Shown here: one piece after another, positions 24,060 through 35,141 of the stretch | How the letters are laid out: every line of letters starts with the position of its first letter | How positions within the stretch are numbered: position 1 is the stretch's first letter | NCBI GenBank assembly: GCA_004764695.1 | Contig: SMSO01000031.1 | Span: 5,255,048-5,319,047, forward strand | Direction of reading: 5' to 3' | Length of the DNA stretch: 64,000 nt | From: Schizochytrium sp. TIO01 | Taxonomy: Eukaryota; Sar; Bigyra; Thraustochytrida; Thraustochytriidae | Position numbers and translations under genes: made by a program | The notes under the pieces: generated by a model | What the model was told of the DNA's origin: nothing | Database searches by the model: none | The model's input: only the letters and a program-made list of their open reading frames with translations

Positions 24060-25607
24060 ATGGCGGCCAAGAGAAGAGCCCAAACCGGCGTGGCACCTAA
24101 AAGAGACTCAGCAGTGGGGAGAGGCGGGTATGGCAGGCGTGCAGCCAACGCGTCAAGGGCCCTGGCAGCACAACTTGATGAGGACCAACACTGGTGCTCA
24201 ACGGTGCTGCCGCTGATTGCACGGAGCTCGCTTCGGAGGAACCGCAGCGCACGCGAAGAGAGGTTACGCAGGTCACTCGTGGCAGGCTGCGCTGCTTTGG
24301 CAGCGTCGGCGATTGCAATGGACAATTTGCATGAATCTCGTGCCAAATACAGGCTCGGGCGCGAGATTGACATCAACCGTGACGCAGAAGGTGACGATGA
24401 TGATCTTGACGATACTAACGTCGAGCGTCTGAATACCTCTGGCTTCACCATGGCAAGGGCAGATGAAGGCAATGCCAGCATGAGCGGTATCTACAGAAAT
24501 GCTGCGCATGCTGAAATTGATGGCATGGATGACGAGCAAATTGAAGACAGCAATTTCAGCTTTGAGCGCCCTGCGAGTAGAAGGGCTTCGACGAGAACTT
24601 CAAGAACGACGTTGCAGCAGAGACATCAACGAAGCAATAACAATCACGAGGAAAACGATGAAGAAGACGAAGGTACTGATGATACGAACTCACAGGGCTA
24701 CTCTAGGTTTGATATTATCGAGGGATCTCACATTGTTGGCCACGCTGAAGATGCTGATAATGATGACACCATGGAGAACGATGAGGAAGATCTTGATCAC
24801 GATGCTGACTCTGAAAGCGAAGATGACCCCTACGATGAGGATGAGGAGGTTCGCATTCCGCAACACCACCGCCAAGTCTTTGGCCGCATACCCAAGCGTA
24901 GCATCCGCAAAACTTCAGTGGGCAGTGCTAGTTTCCGTGGCATTCTGCGAACCCATTCCCAAATTACCTCAGCGGTACTTTTGGCCACCCGCTCCCAGCG
25001 TCAGGCTCCTCGCCAGACCAGGCGCGATCCAGCCGCTGAGGTTGATCGTCGTGCGAGAAATCGCCGTGCCCAGCGTCGCTTGTTTGAGTCTCGCCGCACC
25101 TTAAGCTCAGCTTCGGCTGCATCACCTTTATCGCGCCGCTCTATTAGTCACACTGCGGCTGGATACGGGACGCCGTCGTCCATTCCTACCTTTGCCCGCT
25201 CGCCTATCACCAGGACCTACGGTCTCGGAGGCCGCCCTTCTCCTGCAGCTGCTACACTCATGGCATCACCGGCCACGAGCTCTGCAATTCCGCATTCATT
25301 CTACTCCCCTGGAATTGTTTGCGTTCGTCATAAGCCTGACCCTGTCAAGCCGAAGCGCAACCCGCGCGATCTGGACGCGCTCCGCCACGAGTTGGTGAAA
25401 ACCCCAGAACGTCCCACATCCTCATCTCCAATTGTCCCAAGTTATGCTGAAGCAGAGGACTCCTCCGCAGGAAACCATAGAAACTATGTCGGCAGCAACA
25501 ACATCAGCAATGATACTCCTGTCACACGCCTTCGTCAGAATAGCGCTGAAACCACCCCTGTCAATAGTCCGTTGATCATGACTCCCCAACGTGGTCTCCG
25601 TTCGTAA
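24060..25607 (+). CDS. Unrecognised 515-aa basic/acidic protein with CDK-type sites
   Basis: 515 aa from the ATG at 24060 (the frame upstream has only a TTG). No known domain is recognised. The N-terminal 65 residues are basic (KRR, RRNR). Residues about 50-105 form an amphipathic, Ala/Arg-rich helix. Residues about 110-275 are strongly acidic with Asp/Glu runs and Asn. The C-terminal half is Arg/Ser/Pro-rich and looks disordered. It contains many SP/TP dipeptides, including TPER and TPQR, which fit the full cyclin-dependent kinase consensus S/T-P-x-K/R, plus SPIT and SPLS. The composition suggests a nuclear or chromatin-associated protein under kinase control. Its downstream neighbour is a cyclin, but a functional link is only suggested by position. 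Single exon, normal codon use. Confidence 0.75.
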   Translation: MAAKRRAQTGVAPKRDSAVGRGGYGRRAANASRALAAQLDEDQHWCSTVLPLIARSSLRRNRSAREERLRRSLVAGCAALAASAIAMDNLHESRAKYRLGREIDINRDAEGDDDDLDDTNVERLNTSGFTMARADEGNASMSGIYRNAAHAEIDGMDDEQIEDSNFSFERPASRRASTRTSRTTLQQRHQRSNNNHEENDEEDEGTDDTNSQGYSRFDIIEGSHIVGHAEDADNDDTMENDEEDLDHDADSESEDDPYDEDEEVRIPQHHRQVFGRIPKRSIRKTSVGSASFRGILRTHSQITSAVLLATRSQRQAPRQTRRDPAAEVDRRARNRRAQRRLFESRRTLSSASAASPLSRRSISHTAAGYGTPSSIPTFARSPITRTYGLGGRPSPAAATLMASPATSSAIPHSFYSPGIVCVRHKPDPVKPKRNPRDLDALRHELVKTPERPTSSSPIVPSYAEAEDSSAGNHRNYVGSNNISNDTPVTRLRQNSAETTPVNSPLIMTPQRGLRS

Positions 25608-28460
25608 GAAGTCGCAGGCAATTGGTAACCTTTCTGCCGTGCAAATATATCCTGTTGTTCAACCTCCTTTTCTTCCTTCAGTGTCAAAAATCCCGTTCAT
25701 GCATTAACCTTCGCATCTATTCACCCCATCTGCAATGTTTTAACTCGACGTTGAAGCTGGGCCATTAGTGCGTGCTCCTCATACATAGTCAAATACAGTC
25801 ATTTACGCGATTCTGTATTTCGCCATACGACAGATTATGAGGATCTTGCGAAGAAAAAAAAAGTACGGGAGATGATCAAACAAAACGGACATACCCCAAA
25901 AGGAAGAAGAGTAGTTGAAGAAGGCAAATTTAAAGCTGTTTATTAGTTGAAGAGGCAAATGCAATACATCGAGATTCATAGAATTTCGCAAGCCTATCTC
26001 TTCTTTTTTGCAGTTTAGCCTCTGGACTCGGCGACCTTTCCTTTATTTTTCTTCATATCGCCACTCTCGTACTCCTGTCGCCCGTTGGCGTTCATCTTTG
26101 GTCTTGCACAGAAGCTTTGTCTGCTCCTGTTCAAGGTCCTACCAACCGTTCTTTCAATCAAACCTCTGATAATTGAAGAAGGCCATCATGCCCATCTGCT
26201 GCGTTTGGCAAGTCACTCACAGGGCCACGCACGCTTGTTGATTTTTGAGACAATTCGCCTCTGTTGCACACTTTATTTGCCCTACCTATACAACCGCTGT
26301 GTATGGAATTGTAGAGCAGAATGACTTGTTATTGCCCATGTGATGCGAAAGAAAAAAAAAAATCTTTGGGCACATTCTGCTGCAAGTCTACACTTTTCAT
26401 CAATATCAACTTCGGCAAGATGTTGCTCTGCTCGTGCACAAGTGACCTTCGCACCAGCTTCCTTCCATTTATCAACCTTTTTTATGGGTGAGCAGAGCTC
26501 TCTGCAGTTTTACAGCTGGAGACAGCCTCGCTCTTTCCATGTCTAGCTCTCTTTTTCCCACATCTGTATTCGGATCAACACAACGGGATTGATGCCTCCA
26601 GCCACATAGGTATGTGCGTTTGCACATATCAGATTATTCGATTGCGTGAGGGCAGCATGGTATATATATACATACACACAGTCATTCACCTTTTCTCCTT
26701 TTGGAAACCAACCGACAGCCTTTGTTGGCTCTCGCTGGTTCTGAAGGTGTCTGTGCAATACCTATATATTCTTGTCTCCCTACAACACCAAGAAGTTTGT
26801 ACCCTATTGATCAAATTCTCTCGGATACCACCACCCTTTTGAATGGTCGCTGCTAGGCACCTATCTATCTGTATTGTGCTTTGACACCTATTTATCTCAT
26901 TTTCACACGCATGCACAATAATGCTTTTAAAATCGCTATTAAAGGGCAATTGGAATATACGCCCAAGCGACTTGAAAGTTCAACAACAAGTTGGTCAAGC
27001 GAGCACAGGAAAACGGAAGATGATGACTTATAATTCTTTTCGCCTACGGATCAGCGCTTGCAACGCGATTCTACATACACATGCAAACATATAAACTTTG
27101 CGCTGATCTCGTAGCTAGTACACATTGCGAATCTAAAACACCGCTTTTTACAAAATTATATACACAAAGGCTATGAAACTATAATAAACCTTCAGACTCT
27201 ACGTGCTCTCTCTCTCCCCACATTTCTTCTTGGTGACCAAAGTTAGTCGAACTTGATTCTTCGCAGCTACTACCCATTTAACTCTTAACTTTCAATGGCT
27301 GCACCCTACCATCATAGGTTCCTGAAGGTCCTCTTGCACAGACTAAGGACCCACCATACAAGCGACCCGCTCTAGAGGTATGCACTGTGCGATACATGTA
27401 CCCGCGTGAGAATATGAATATCTTTCCTCTGCTGAAAGACGATTATGAAGGGCTCAGCACCTTAACTGCCGCCTCCTTGAGCATAAAACTATTCATCATC
27501 GCAAAGAAACAGCGAGAAATGGGTCCTTCCCAAGCAAGTTGTGCAATATTAAGAAATGAGCCGCCAAACTGGCACGAAAGCTCAATCTGGAAGGTGACAA
27601 AGGTGGAGTTCAAGCTGAGGAGGACTGTGCAGACATCAGACAGTGGCCAAACCCTTAACGGTAACGTCCAAAGGTCTTGCGGGGAGCCCAAGCGAGCTCC
27701 AGAGATCTATCTTGTTGACTGACTCGTGCGTGGTGGTTGGCATTTTTCCCTTCGCAGTCTCTCGCATAATACCCCCCATTTTTTCTTCCTAACCCCCTCC
27801 TCAAAACCTTCACTTTACATCGACCATTCCTCAACCTTCGAATCACAAAACCTCGCCAAACCAAAACTGACTTCATCTTCTTCACTTACACAACCCGTTT
27901 TGCATTAGCTATAACCTTTAAACGCCTCGAGAGCAGCGCAAAAGAGGCGAGCAAACTGTCTAAAGCGACGCCGGTGACAGTGCACAAGAAAAGGGGGCAT
28001 CGAAAGAGTTACATGCTAGGAAAAAACTTTCGCCGCAGGTGTTCTGTTCCGTTCCAAGTTGGTTTTTCCCTCCTGCGAAGCTGGGAAAAAACAAGGCTCT
28101 GCACAGACTCCATCAAACCCGATTGCTCGCCTCGCTTCTGGCGGCGGCGGCGGCGGAGCATCTCGGCCCCGCGGTATCCAAGGCTCGCGGAGATAAACCT
28201 GGCGGTCAAGAGCTGGCCGCCTGCGCCGGCGCTCAAAGTGCGGCGCTCGCCAGGCGCAACTGCGAACCATCGAAGCTTTGAATTGCGAGGTTTCTCGTTT
28301 CTTAGGCTCTCTTTGAGTACTAAGAAAGTTATCGATACGAAGGATAGAGAGGATAGAGAGAAAGAGAAAAGGGGCAAACTGAGAGCGGCGAAGAGCGACG
28401 GCAACGACGCCAGAGACGGCTCAGAGGCCGCGAGATCAGGGACAGGGGCCTACTGCAGAT
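25608..28460. other. Intergenic spacer, 2.9 kb
   Basis: 3' region of the preceding gene and 5' region of the cyclin. An ATG frame at 27396-27722 (108 codons) is moderately protein-like but unrecognised. CTTAACGGTAA at 27654-27664 resembles the plant mitosis-specific activator element bound by 3R-Myb factors, with two mismatches and about 0.8 kb from the cyclin start. The last 450 bases before the cyclin ATG are GC-rich and open on both strands, probably promoter and 5' leader. No sizeable repeats. Confidence 0.5.
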
Positions 28461-30689
28461 ATGAGCCGACCGCCCCAGCATCCTCAGCAGAGACCACGCC
28501 AGGTCCTGGGAGAAATTCACGTGCACGAAAGTTCGCAGCATCGCTTGCCTGCAACGACAACTACAGCTAGATCTTCTTCAACATCATCGTCGTCAATGGG
28601 TATATCTTCGGAGAGCATTAGGCACCAAGATGCCATGGGGTCAGCATCGAGCTCCAGCTCTTTGCGGGAACTGGGCGAAGCTAGACACCAACAAATGAAG
28701 ACGAAACGAAAAGCGCTCGAGCGATTATCCCGGAGCCAGATATCCGTGGGCGGCAAGGCTTCTAAACAACCGAGAGCAGTACTTCAAGACCTTTCAGTGA
28801 ACAAACATGCACCTACAGCGACATCAACGAATAGCAGCGGCATGAGGCGTGTAGAAAAAACTGGCAAACGAACCTCGAGTGCCGCTATTTACCGCGATGA
28901 TGCTTATGCGTCCTTCAGACCCACCGCAAATGTAGCAACGTCATCTACTTCAATGTCATCAAAACATGCAAACCAACCATTAGCACTTGAACGACTCCCT
29001 TCGGCAGCCAGCTCTCGCCAGAATAAGAAGCATGAATCACCACTATTGGCACGTGAGTACAACTCCCCAGATCCAGCACAAGAAGACCCTGTCAATGTGC
29101 ATGCATCCGGTAGCACTCGAGCCAGTGCTCATAATCACCGCCGTCGATCCATGTCGCAAAGCGCTGAATCTATTCTCAGTGTTCGCAGCAATTCACCGGC
29201 TAGCAACCAACAACTTGATATAGATGGTAGCGAACAGGTGCACAATCAGGACTCTGCTTCTGAGAACTTAGGAAATCTCGATAGAGAAGAGTGCAGGGGT
29301 AAGAAAGATCACCACCAGAAGCCTTCACCAACTCATAAAACCGCTAGCAGAGTCTACCACCCACCGCAGAGCAGCTCTGCGGCGACCTCGCAGAAACGCA
29401 TTTCCTCTGAAGTTCGCAATTCTGCTAACAAGCATCAACCCCATGTACACGCTCCCAAACATCCTTCTCATAGTGCACGCACTAAAGAAACGCAAGAGAA
29501 GACATCGCTGCGGCAGAAAACCCACATGACATCTACATCAAGTACCAAGCACTCCTCCAAAACATCGAGCTCTAGTCGGTATCCCGTTGTCAAGCGGCCT
29601 TCCCGTTTAGATCAGATTCGCAACGTTTTGCCTGATGGCGTCGATGACATTGACCAGTATCGTGGAAATGACCCGGCCTATGCCCCAGAGTATGCCAAAG
29701 ATGTCCATAAATTTCTTACACAACTTCAGGGCAAGCATAGCGTTGGCCATGACTTTATGGCTCTCATTCAAGGTGGTCGCCACCCTATCACGCCTCACAA
29801 ACGCGCTATGTTGATTGATTGGCTCATTGATGTCAATGAAAACTTTCTTTTCAGCTCTGATACTCTCTACTTGTGTGTGAGATATGTAGACCTCTTCCTC
29901 TCGCGTAAGCGTATCTCTCATGAACACCTTCAGCTTCTCGGCATCGCTTGCTACCATTTAGCTGTAAAATTCCAAGAGTGTGTCAAACCTGATTTGCATG
30001 GGCTCCTGAAGCTTGCAGATGATGCTTACAGTCCCAAAAAGGTCTTTGAAATGGAAGGCCATGTGGTGAAAGTTCTTGAGTTTCACTTCATGATTCCAAC
30101 ATCCAAGATGTTTCTCAGACGATTTCAACGCGCTGCACGTGTTACTCAGCTAGAGAAAGCTTTGGGCAACTATGTTCTAGACCTTTCCCTTGGTTCGTAC
30201 GATTTGGCCGGTTACCCGCCGTCGCTAGTTGCTGCGGCTTCGGTTTATGTTGCACGGGCCACCTTGTATGCCAGTGATTCTGGTGCTGTGCTCAAAGAAG
30301 CATCCCGCGACCCTCGTCTTCAAGATGATAATGACCTTTGGCATGCGCAACTACGTTACTACTGCGGCTTCAGCTTGGAGCAGATCGCCGGTGTGGTTCG
30401 TAAGTTGCATGAACTCCATCTTTTAGCTAATTCCGCGCAGCTAGATGCTGTTTTCCGCAAACATTCCCGAGAATGCTTTTGCTTTGTAGCCTCAACTGTA
30501 CCAGCTTACAAAGGAATGTGTATGCCTAAGGTGACTGAGAAAACTGTGATTCTTAGCTCTAGCCTCTCGGAAATGCCGACAGGCTTGTTTGACTCGGCTT
30601 CCACTCGGGCTGCTACCGAGCCTCGCCGTCGTCGACCTCTTGCTGAGATGAACCCTGCAAGGGCTGCCGCTCGTCGCTCCCTGCACTGA
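28461..30689 (+). CDS. Mitotic-type cyclin (A/B family)
   Basis: 742 aa, single exon. Regulatory subunit that activates a cyclin-dependent kinase. Cyclin box 1 spans about 412-545 and contains the signature around M450 (MLIDWLIDV, then DTLYLCVRYVDLFLS and LAVKFQE). A second, C-terminal cyclin fold runs to about 660. Two destruction boxes are visible: R13-x-x-L16-G-E-I near the N-terminus, like those of A-type cyclins, and R105-x-x-L108-x-x-L111-x-x-N114, a full consensus. Both should direct APC/C-dependent proteolysis, so level is probably cell-cycle regulated. The region 30-400 is Ser/Thr/His-rich and disordered, which makes the protein longer than typical A/B cyclins (about 400-500 aa). The ATG is well placed because the first D-box lies 13 residues in. 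I cannot decide between A and B type by eye. Confidence 0.93.
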   Translation: MSRPPQHPQQRPRQVLGEIHVHESSQHRLPATTTTARSSSTSSSSMGISSESIRHQDAMGSASSSSSLRELGEARHQQMKTKRKALERLSRSQISVGGKASKQPRAVLQDLSVNKHAPTATSTNSSGMRRVEKTGKRTSSAAIYRDDAYASFRPTANVATSSTSMSSKHANQPLALERLPSAASSRQNKKHESPLLAREYNSPDPAQEDPVNVHASGSTRASAHNHRRRSMSQSAESILSVRSNSPASNQQLDIDGSEQVHNQDSASENLGNLDREECRGKKDHHQKPSPTHKTASRVYHPPQSSSAATSQKRISSEVRNSANKHQPHVHAPKHPSHSARTKETQEKTSLRQKTHMTSTSSTKHSSKTSSSSRYPVVKRPSRLDQIRNVLPDGVDDIDQYRGNDPAYAPEYAKDVHKFLTQLQGKHSVGHDFMALIQGGRHPITPHKRAMLIDWLIDVNENFLFSSDTLYLCVRYVDLFLSRKRISHEHLQLLGIACYHLAVKFQECVKPDLHGLLKLADDAYSPKKVFEMEGHVVKVLEFHFMIPTSKMFLRRFQRAARVTQLEKALGNYVLDLSLGSYDLAGYPPSLVAAASVYVARATLYASDSGAVLKEASRDPRLQDDNDLWHAQLRYYCGFSLEQIAGVVRKLHELHLLANSAQLDAVFRKHSRECFCFVASTVPAYKGMCMPKVTEKTVILSSSLSEMPTGLFDSASTRAATEPRRRRPLAEMNPARAAARRSLH

Positions 30690-31087
30690 ATTTTGTAGCT
30701 CTAAACCAAGAAAATTAAAAATAACAGAAAATTTTATCATTTGTTAGCTTTTTTCGTCAGATGGACTAACTAGTACTTACACGTTTCATCTGCTTTCCAT
30801 GCTATGTTCGCCTTGAATAAATCCGGGTTTAGAACGTGAACGTGTGTAGAAATGTCGGCTACCACTGTCGTCACACACGTGAAAACAAAACCAGCTTTCA
30901 TCCGACTGATGATTCCTGACATTGTTTTCTCGTCTTAAGCTGTCACTTTGAGCCAAACCCGATGGTGTGTTTGTCTCTTTGCCTCTATCGTGAGTGGCAC
31001 TTGAAGACTTGGGGCGGTTTCGGGAAGGGAATCCACCGTCTCAACCATCCTCAACGGGGTCCCTATCTCTCCTCTCCCGTTGATTAT

Positions 31088-32540
31088 TCAGTCGAACAAC
31101 CTGCGCAAGCTCGTAGTAAGCACTATCCTGTTATTGTTGCTATCATCTGTGGAATCAGCCAAGCCCGCCTTGTGACGTTTCTTCAACTCATTGTCGCTAA
31201 CCAAATATGCTTTCTTTAAGTCGAGCTCCAGCAGTAGCAATTCAGTCATCTCGATGCTCTGTAACCACGTTATCACATCCTTGGGCTCTGGGTTGGTCAC
31301 CTGCTCACTCAAGATCTGCGAGGAAGAAAGTGAATCTTCGTGTTATAATCTATCCGCGTGACCCCTGTGGTACGAAATGATCCGTCCAGCAATTGAGCAT
31401 CTGAGACCTCCAATATGTCGACTATACGCTCATGATCCATAAGTTTGTTTCCGAAGCACTATCCTGGCTCCGCACCGTAAAACAAGATACGAAAGTGAAG
31501 GTCATTTTCTTCGTATCAGATGCAGTCTTTCAATATATCCTTTCGATCCGGTTCCACAAACGAGGACGAAACAGATGCGATCGCACCAGACTGTGACGAA
31601 CCCACCACCGCAAGCCCCGGCCCCGCCTCCTCTGATGCCGTGGCGTACCAAATTCGCGGATGCCGGTCAACTGCTTGCTCCCTTTGATGTGACCCTGCAC
31701 TTGCCACAGCTGTGGACGACGTCTAACCTCGGTGACGGCTTCCTTCTGTGCTCCCCGGTAATACAAACTGCCATCTATTTGGTTGTGCAGAGCGTCCTTT
31801 TCCTGACAAAGCTCGAAGCGCTCCTTTTCAAGGGAATTGTAATATGCCTCTGCCGACCCAAGTCTTTTCTGTTGGAAAGCGTTGAAATTGTTGAAGGAAT
31901 CACCGTTCGTATAATCCAAACACTCCATCTTGGCCTCTACCTCAGCGAAAATTTTCTGGACGCGCTCAAGCTCTTCTTTTTGGCGCTCTACCATTTCGTC
32001 TGCTGCAGCTAGCTTAGCCAGCTCGATGGCTTCGTTCCCGTCCTCCACTCTGGACAAGCGTATGCGTCTGATGCTGCCGCCGTCGTCACCACCATCCTTT
32101 CTTTCACTCCGATGGGCTGCTGCTCTATCACGCGTACTGCACTTGCTCTGAGGGATTGGTGCCAATATGGAATTGCCTGAATCGGCGGCACAGCTCAAGT
32201 TAGCTTAGGTCCCGAGAGCGCGAAGACTTCTTAGCAACAATTTCCCCCATTCGTTTTGGATGTAATAGTACACACCCTAGCGTAGCCTATCTTTCGATCG
32301 ATCATGTTAGCTCCTAATACTCGTGCTCTTAGTCGAATACTATTGTTTAACATATCAAATCACAGCGCATCCCATTTTGGCCAAGAGACACGCAAATTAA
32401 TATGCAAACTCAGGTTTTCTTACATACACAAGGGTGTTGCCTAATAGTTTGTTGTTTTTGGCAATGCATGAAAGAACACTAGGGGACGTACCTGACCTCG
32501 CTAAGATGGGTTCTACATACGTTGAACGTATTCCGTTCAT
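31088..32540 (-). CDS. Spliced coiled-coil protein, proposed 5 exons (295 aa)
   Basis: Open fragments on the minus strand join through GT-AG introns with matching phase. Proposed exons: 32540-32492 (ATG, donor CAG|GTACGT), 32176-31769 (acceptor GATTCAG|GC with a CTAAC branch-like sequence upstream), 31709-31558, 31458-31408 and 31315-31088 (acceptor in a pyrimidine tract ending CTCGCAG). Introns are 315, 59, 99 and 92 bases; the total is 888 nt with a stop. Exon 1 and the first and last junctions are the best supported. The donors at 31768, 31557 and 31407 are weak, and exon 3 could instead end at the stop at 31516 (216 aa). Exon 2 is helical with heptad-like charged residues (EEMVERQKEELERVQK-type), and the last exon is leucine-rich and helical. 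Probably a coiled-coil scaffold; no family recognised. Most other genes here lack introns. Confidence 0.5.
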
Positions 32541-32810
32541 TTTCAGAGTCTCCAAATGATCCCTTGATAACTAAGTGCCTAGCCGAAGCGGGGTTGCTGA
32601 TTGAAACAGACAGACGAAAACGATAGGCAATGCGAAAAAGAAGATTATCAAGAAACAGAAAATGACTGAACTAAACAGAACGATAGTGAAATGCGTGATT
32701 TCTTTCAGAAGCACGGATTTATTTCCAAGCCCGGAAATAACAACGGTAATGAAAATGATGATGGCGGCAAGAATTTAACCAGAGACGCCCCGCAGCAGTG
32801 CCAACGTACC

Positions 32811-32815
<5 letters not shown>

Positions 32816-32876
<61 letters not shown>
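32816..32876. repeat. (TC)n dinucleotide tract
   Basis: About 30 uninterrupted CT/TC units, the longest dinucleotide tract in the window. Its translations (Leu-Ser and Glu-Arg repeats) account for the ORFs at 32691-33050 and 32705-32890. Confidence 0.95.
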
Positions 32877-32878
<2 letters not shown>

Positions 32879-33652
32879 CCTTCTTTCCATACAGAGAGCT
32901 GGCTGGCTAGAAGGCGTGTATTTGCGAAGGAGTCAGCTAGATTCTCCGCTTCTATTTCATACAGCCATGACCAGGGCTAGCTGGTCCATGGTATCGCTTG
33001 ACTGCAGGGTCTCTTTCTTTGAAAGCATTCCAAGCAGTCACGCCTATTGAGCCAGCAGGACACAGGCCACACCCTCGCTTCCCAATGGCCAGGAAATGGA
33101 GCACCGTTGCCCATTGTGACGTGCTTTTCTTCTATCTCCTGTTGGACACCCCCCAACCGTTGGCAGTTAGTTACTTGGTCTCTTGGACAACCACTGCTGC
33201 CGACCTTGCATCCGTTCAGGTGCTTCCCCTGGGCGCCCCATGGTGAACGATGTCCATCCCAACCGAGGCGAAGCCCACCCATCTCGCACGCAGTCGGCCA
33301 AGCGACTGCACAAGGCATCGCATCGCTTCCGTGCCACCCAAGGACACCCGCCGTTCATTCGTCCAATCAGGCCTCAACATCTCCCGTACTTCGTCGCAAG
33401 TGTCGAAGCGCGTGGGACCTCGTGAGGTCTCGTTCTGCGAAGGAAAGAAAAGTGCCGTCTGGGGGGCGCTATCGCATGGCCACTCGCGCATGCGGCGGCA
33501 GCGAAGCGGAAAGCGAACTTTGCGTTGGAACCCATTCGTGCGAATGAATACGTATGAATGAGATGAGAACAGCACCATATTACATTTTGCGATTTTGCGG
33601 CTGATACAAGCTTAGCATGGCCTTCACACTCTCACAGAAGAAGTAGATACAC

Positions 33653-33680
33653 CATACATACATACATACATACATACAAA
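33653..33680. repeat. (CATA)n microsatellite
   Basis: About seven CATA units followed by a degenerate CAAACATACAC tail. Confidence 0.9.
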
Positions 33681-34630
33681 CATACACACGTACACCTTCG
33701 GCGCGCGCCTCGCGGCGGTCTGGCAAGAGCGCAACTCTGTGGCCCAGGCGGCGAGGCGCGACGGACGCCTTGCTGGAGAACCTCCCCTGGCGCGGCACGA
33801 GCTGACGAGTTCTGCATCGTGCGGGATGGAGGATGGACTGCCTGTTAGCACAGCACAGCGCAGCGCAGCACATGACGGAGAGAGGGTACGTGCTTTTGAC
33901 ACGCCGGCCTTCACAGGCAGAACGGCGGTAGGCCCGCAAGCAGGGCGGCAGGCGCCGGGCTCCGACGCCCGCGACCCTCTCCGTCTCTGGAGGTGCCTGT
34001 GAAGTAGAAGCTGCCTGCCTGCCTGCGATCGATCGATCATCATCATCTAATTAACGAAGTAAGTTGTGCCTCCCAAGGGTAACATAATTATGAGTTTCTC
34101 TCCTACAGCGAACGCTTCAAGAGCGCCTCCTCCTTCCACGCCAGCGACCCGGCGTCCGAGGAAACCGAGCCACGCCGCCTTCTGCATGCCGCCCGCAAGC
34201 CTCTCGCAAGGCCTGCATCCCGAGCTGTTCCTCCGGAGGGCTTCTTCGAGCGTGCATCCTCAATCAATCTCAGTCGATCTCTTTGTCTAACCCATGAATG
34301 AATGAATGAACGAACCAACTTACTTTATAAAGCGAGGTCACCGGTGACCCTTTTACACAGAGTGTGCACTCACTGTGGGGAAACCCGCAGCCCGCCCGGA
34401 ACCGAGCCTGGGCGAGTGAGAATAAATAAATAAATAAGTGCTTCTGCTTTGCTTTGCGCCCAGCCACCAGGACCTCAACGACTGCACGCAGGAAGGAGAG
34501 AAGGCCGCGGCGAAGCTAGCTGGCTGTGTTGGAGCGGCGAGGCAGAACTCCAGAGCAGATTGGAGCTGGGGTCTCCGGGTGTTCTGGAGCACAGCAGGCG
34601 TGGAGCTGTCTGTTTCTTGAAGCGATTGCT

Positions 34631-34662
34631 TGAGTGAGTGAGTGAGTGAGTGAGTGAGTGAG
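34631..34662. repeat. (GTGA)n microsatellite
   Basis: Eight GTGA units, uninterrupted. Confidence 0.9.
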
Positions 34663-35141
34663 TTCTCTGAATGAATCGGTCTTTCACTGAGTAGACTCGC
34701 GGCAGCAAAACAAAAGAAGAAGAAAAGAGAGCAAGACATTCTTGTTCTGCTTGCGCGGCTTGTTGGTCTGAAGAACATCAACAGATCCAGTGACGTCCGT
34801 AGTTGCAGATCGCCGAGACAGGATCAGCTTCGTGGACCAGAGAGGCGTCGGCGGGCAGAGAGCGCAGAGCGATTGCTCGTTTTGGGGGGGGGGTGGCTTT
34901 CTTTACAAAGAAAGGGCTGATTCGTTGATGGACTCTGAGGAAAACACGGTTTCTGGCCACAAGAGCAACGGCAGCCCGCCTGAAGAGGCGTGGCTAGCCG
35001 CAAGAACTGAGGAAGGCGTGAACATCGACAGAATTCCGTTGTAAGAAGCTAGCTACCAGGTAGTGGTAGCGTCAAGCAAACGGAGGTATTTACCCAAACG
35101 TTTGCATAGAAATATTCCATTGTTACCCTTGGAGGGAAAAG

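Larger units (their letters stand above)
32541..35141. other. Intergenic spacer, 2.6 kb
   Basis: Between the divergent spliced gene and the seven-helix gene. It contains a (TC)n tract, a (CATA)n array, a (GTGA)n array and GC-rich sequence around 33,040-34,260. Frames of 80-166 codons overlap on both strands there but none is recognisable; this mutual openness is expected in GC-rich DNA. A small ATG frame at 34928-35044 ends beside a donor-like GTAAGA and could be a leader exon of the next gene. Confidence 0.5.

Noticed and set aside
28009-28404. Minus-strand 131-codon ORF before the cyclin
   Set aside because: GC-rich promoter/leader region open in several frames; no protein features.
32691-33050. 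Leu-Ser and Glu-Arg repeat ORFs
   Set aside because: Produced by the (TC)n tract.
33040-33560. Overlapping ORFs of 80-166 codons on both strands, considered as a retroelement fragment
   Set aside because: No reverse transcriptase, gag or integrase motif; openness in several frames follows from GC-rich composition.
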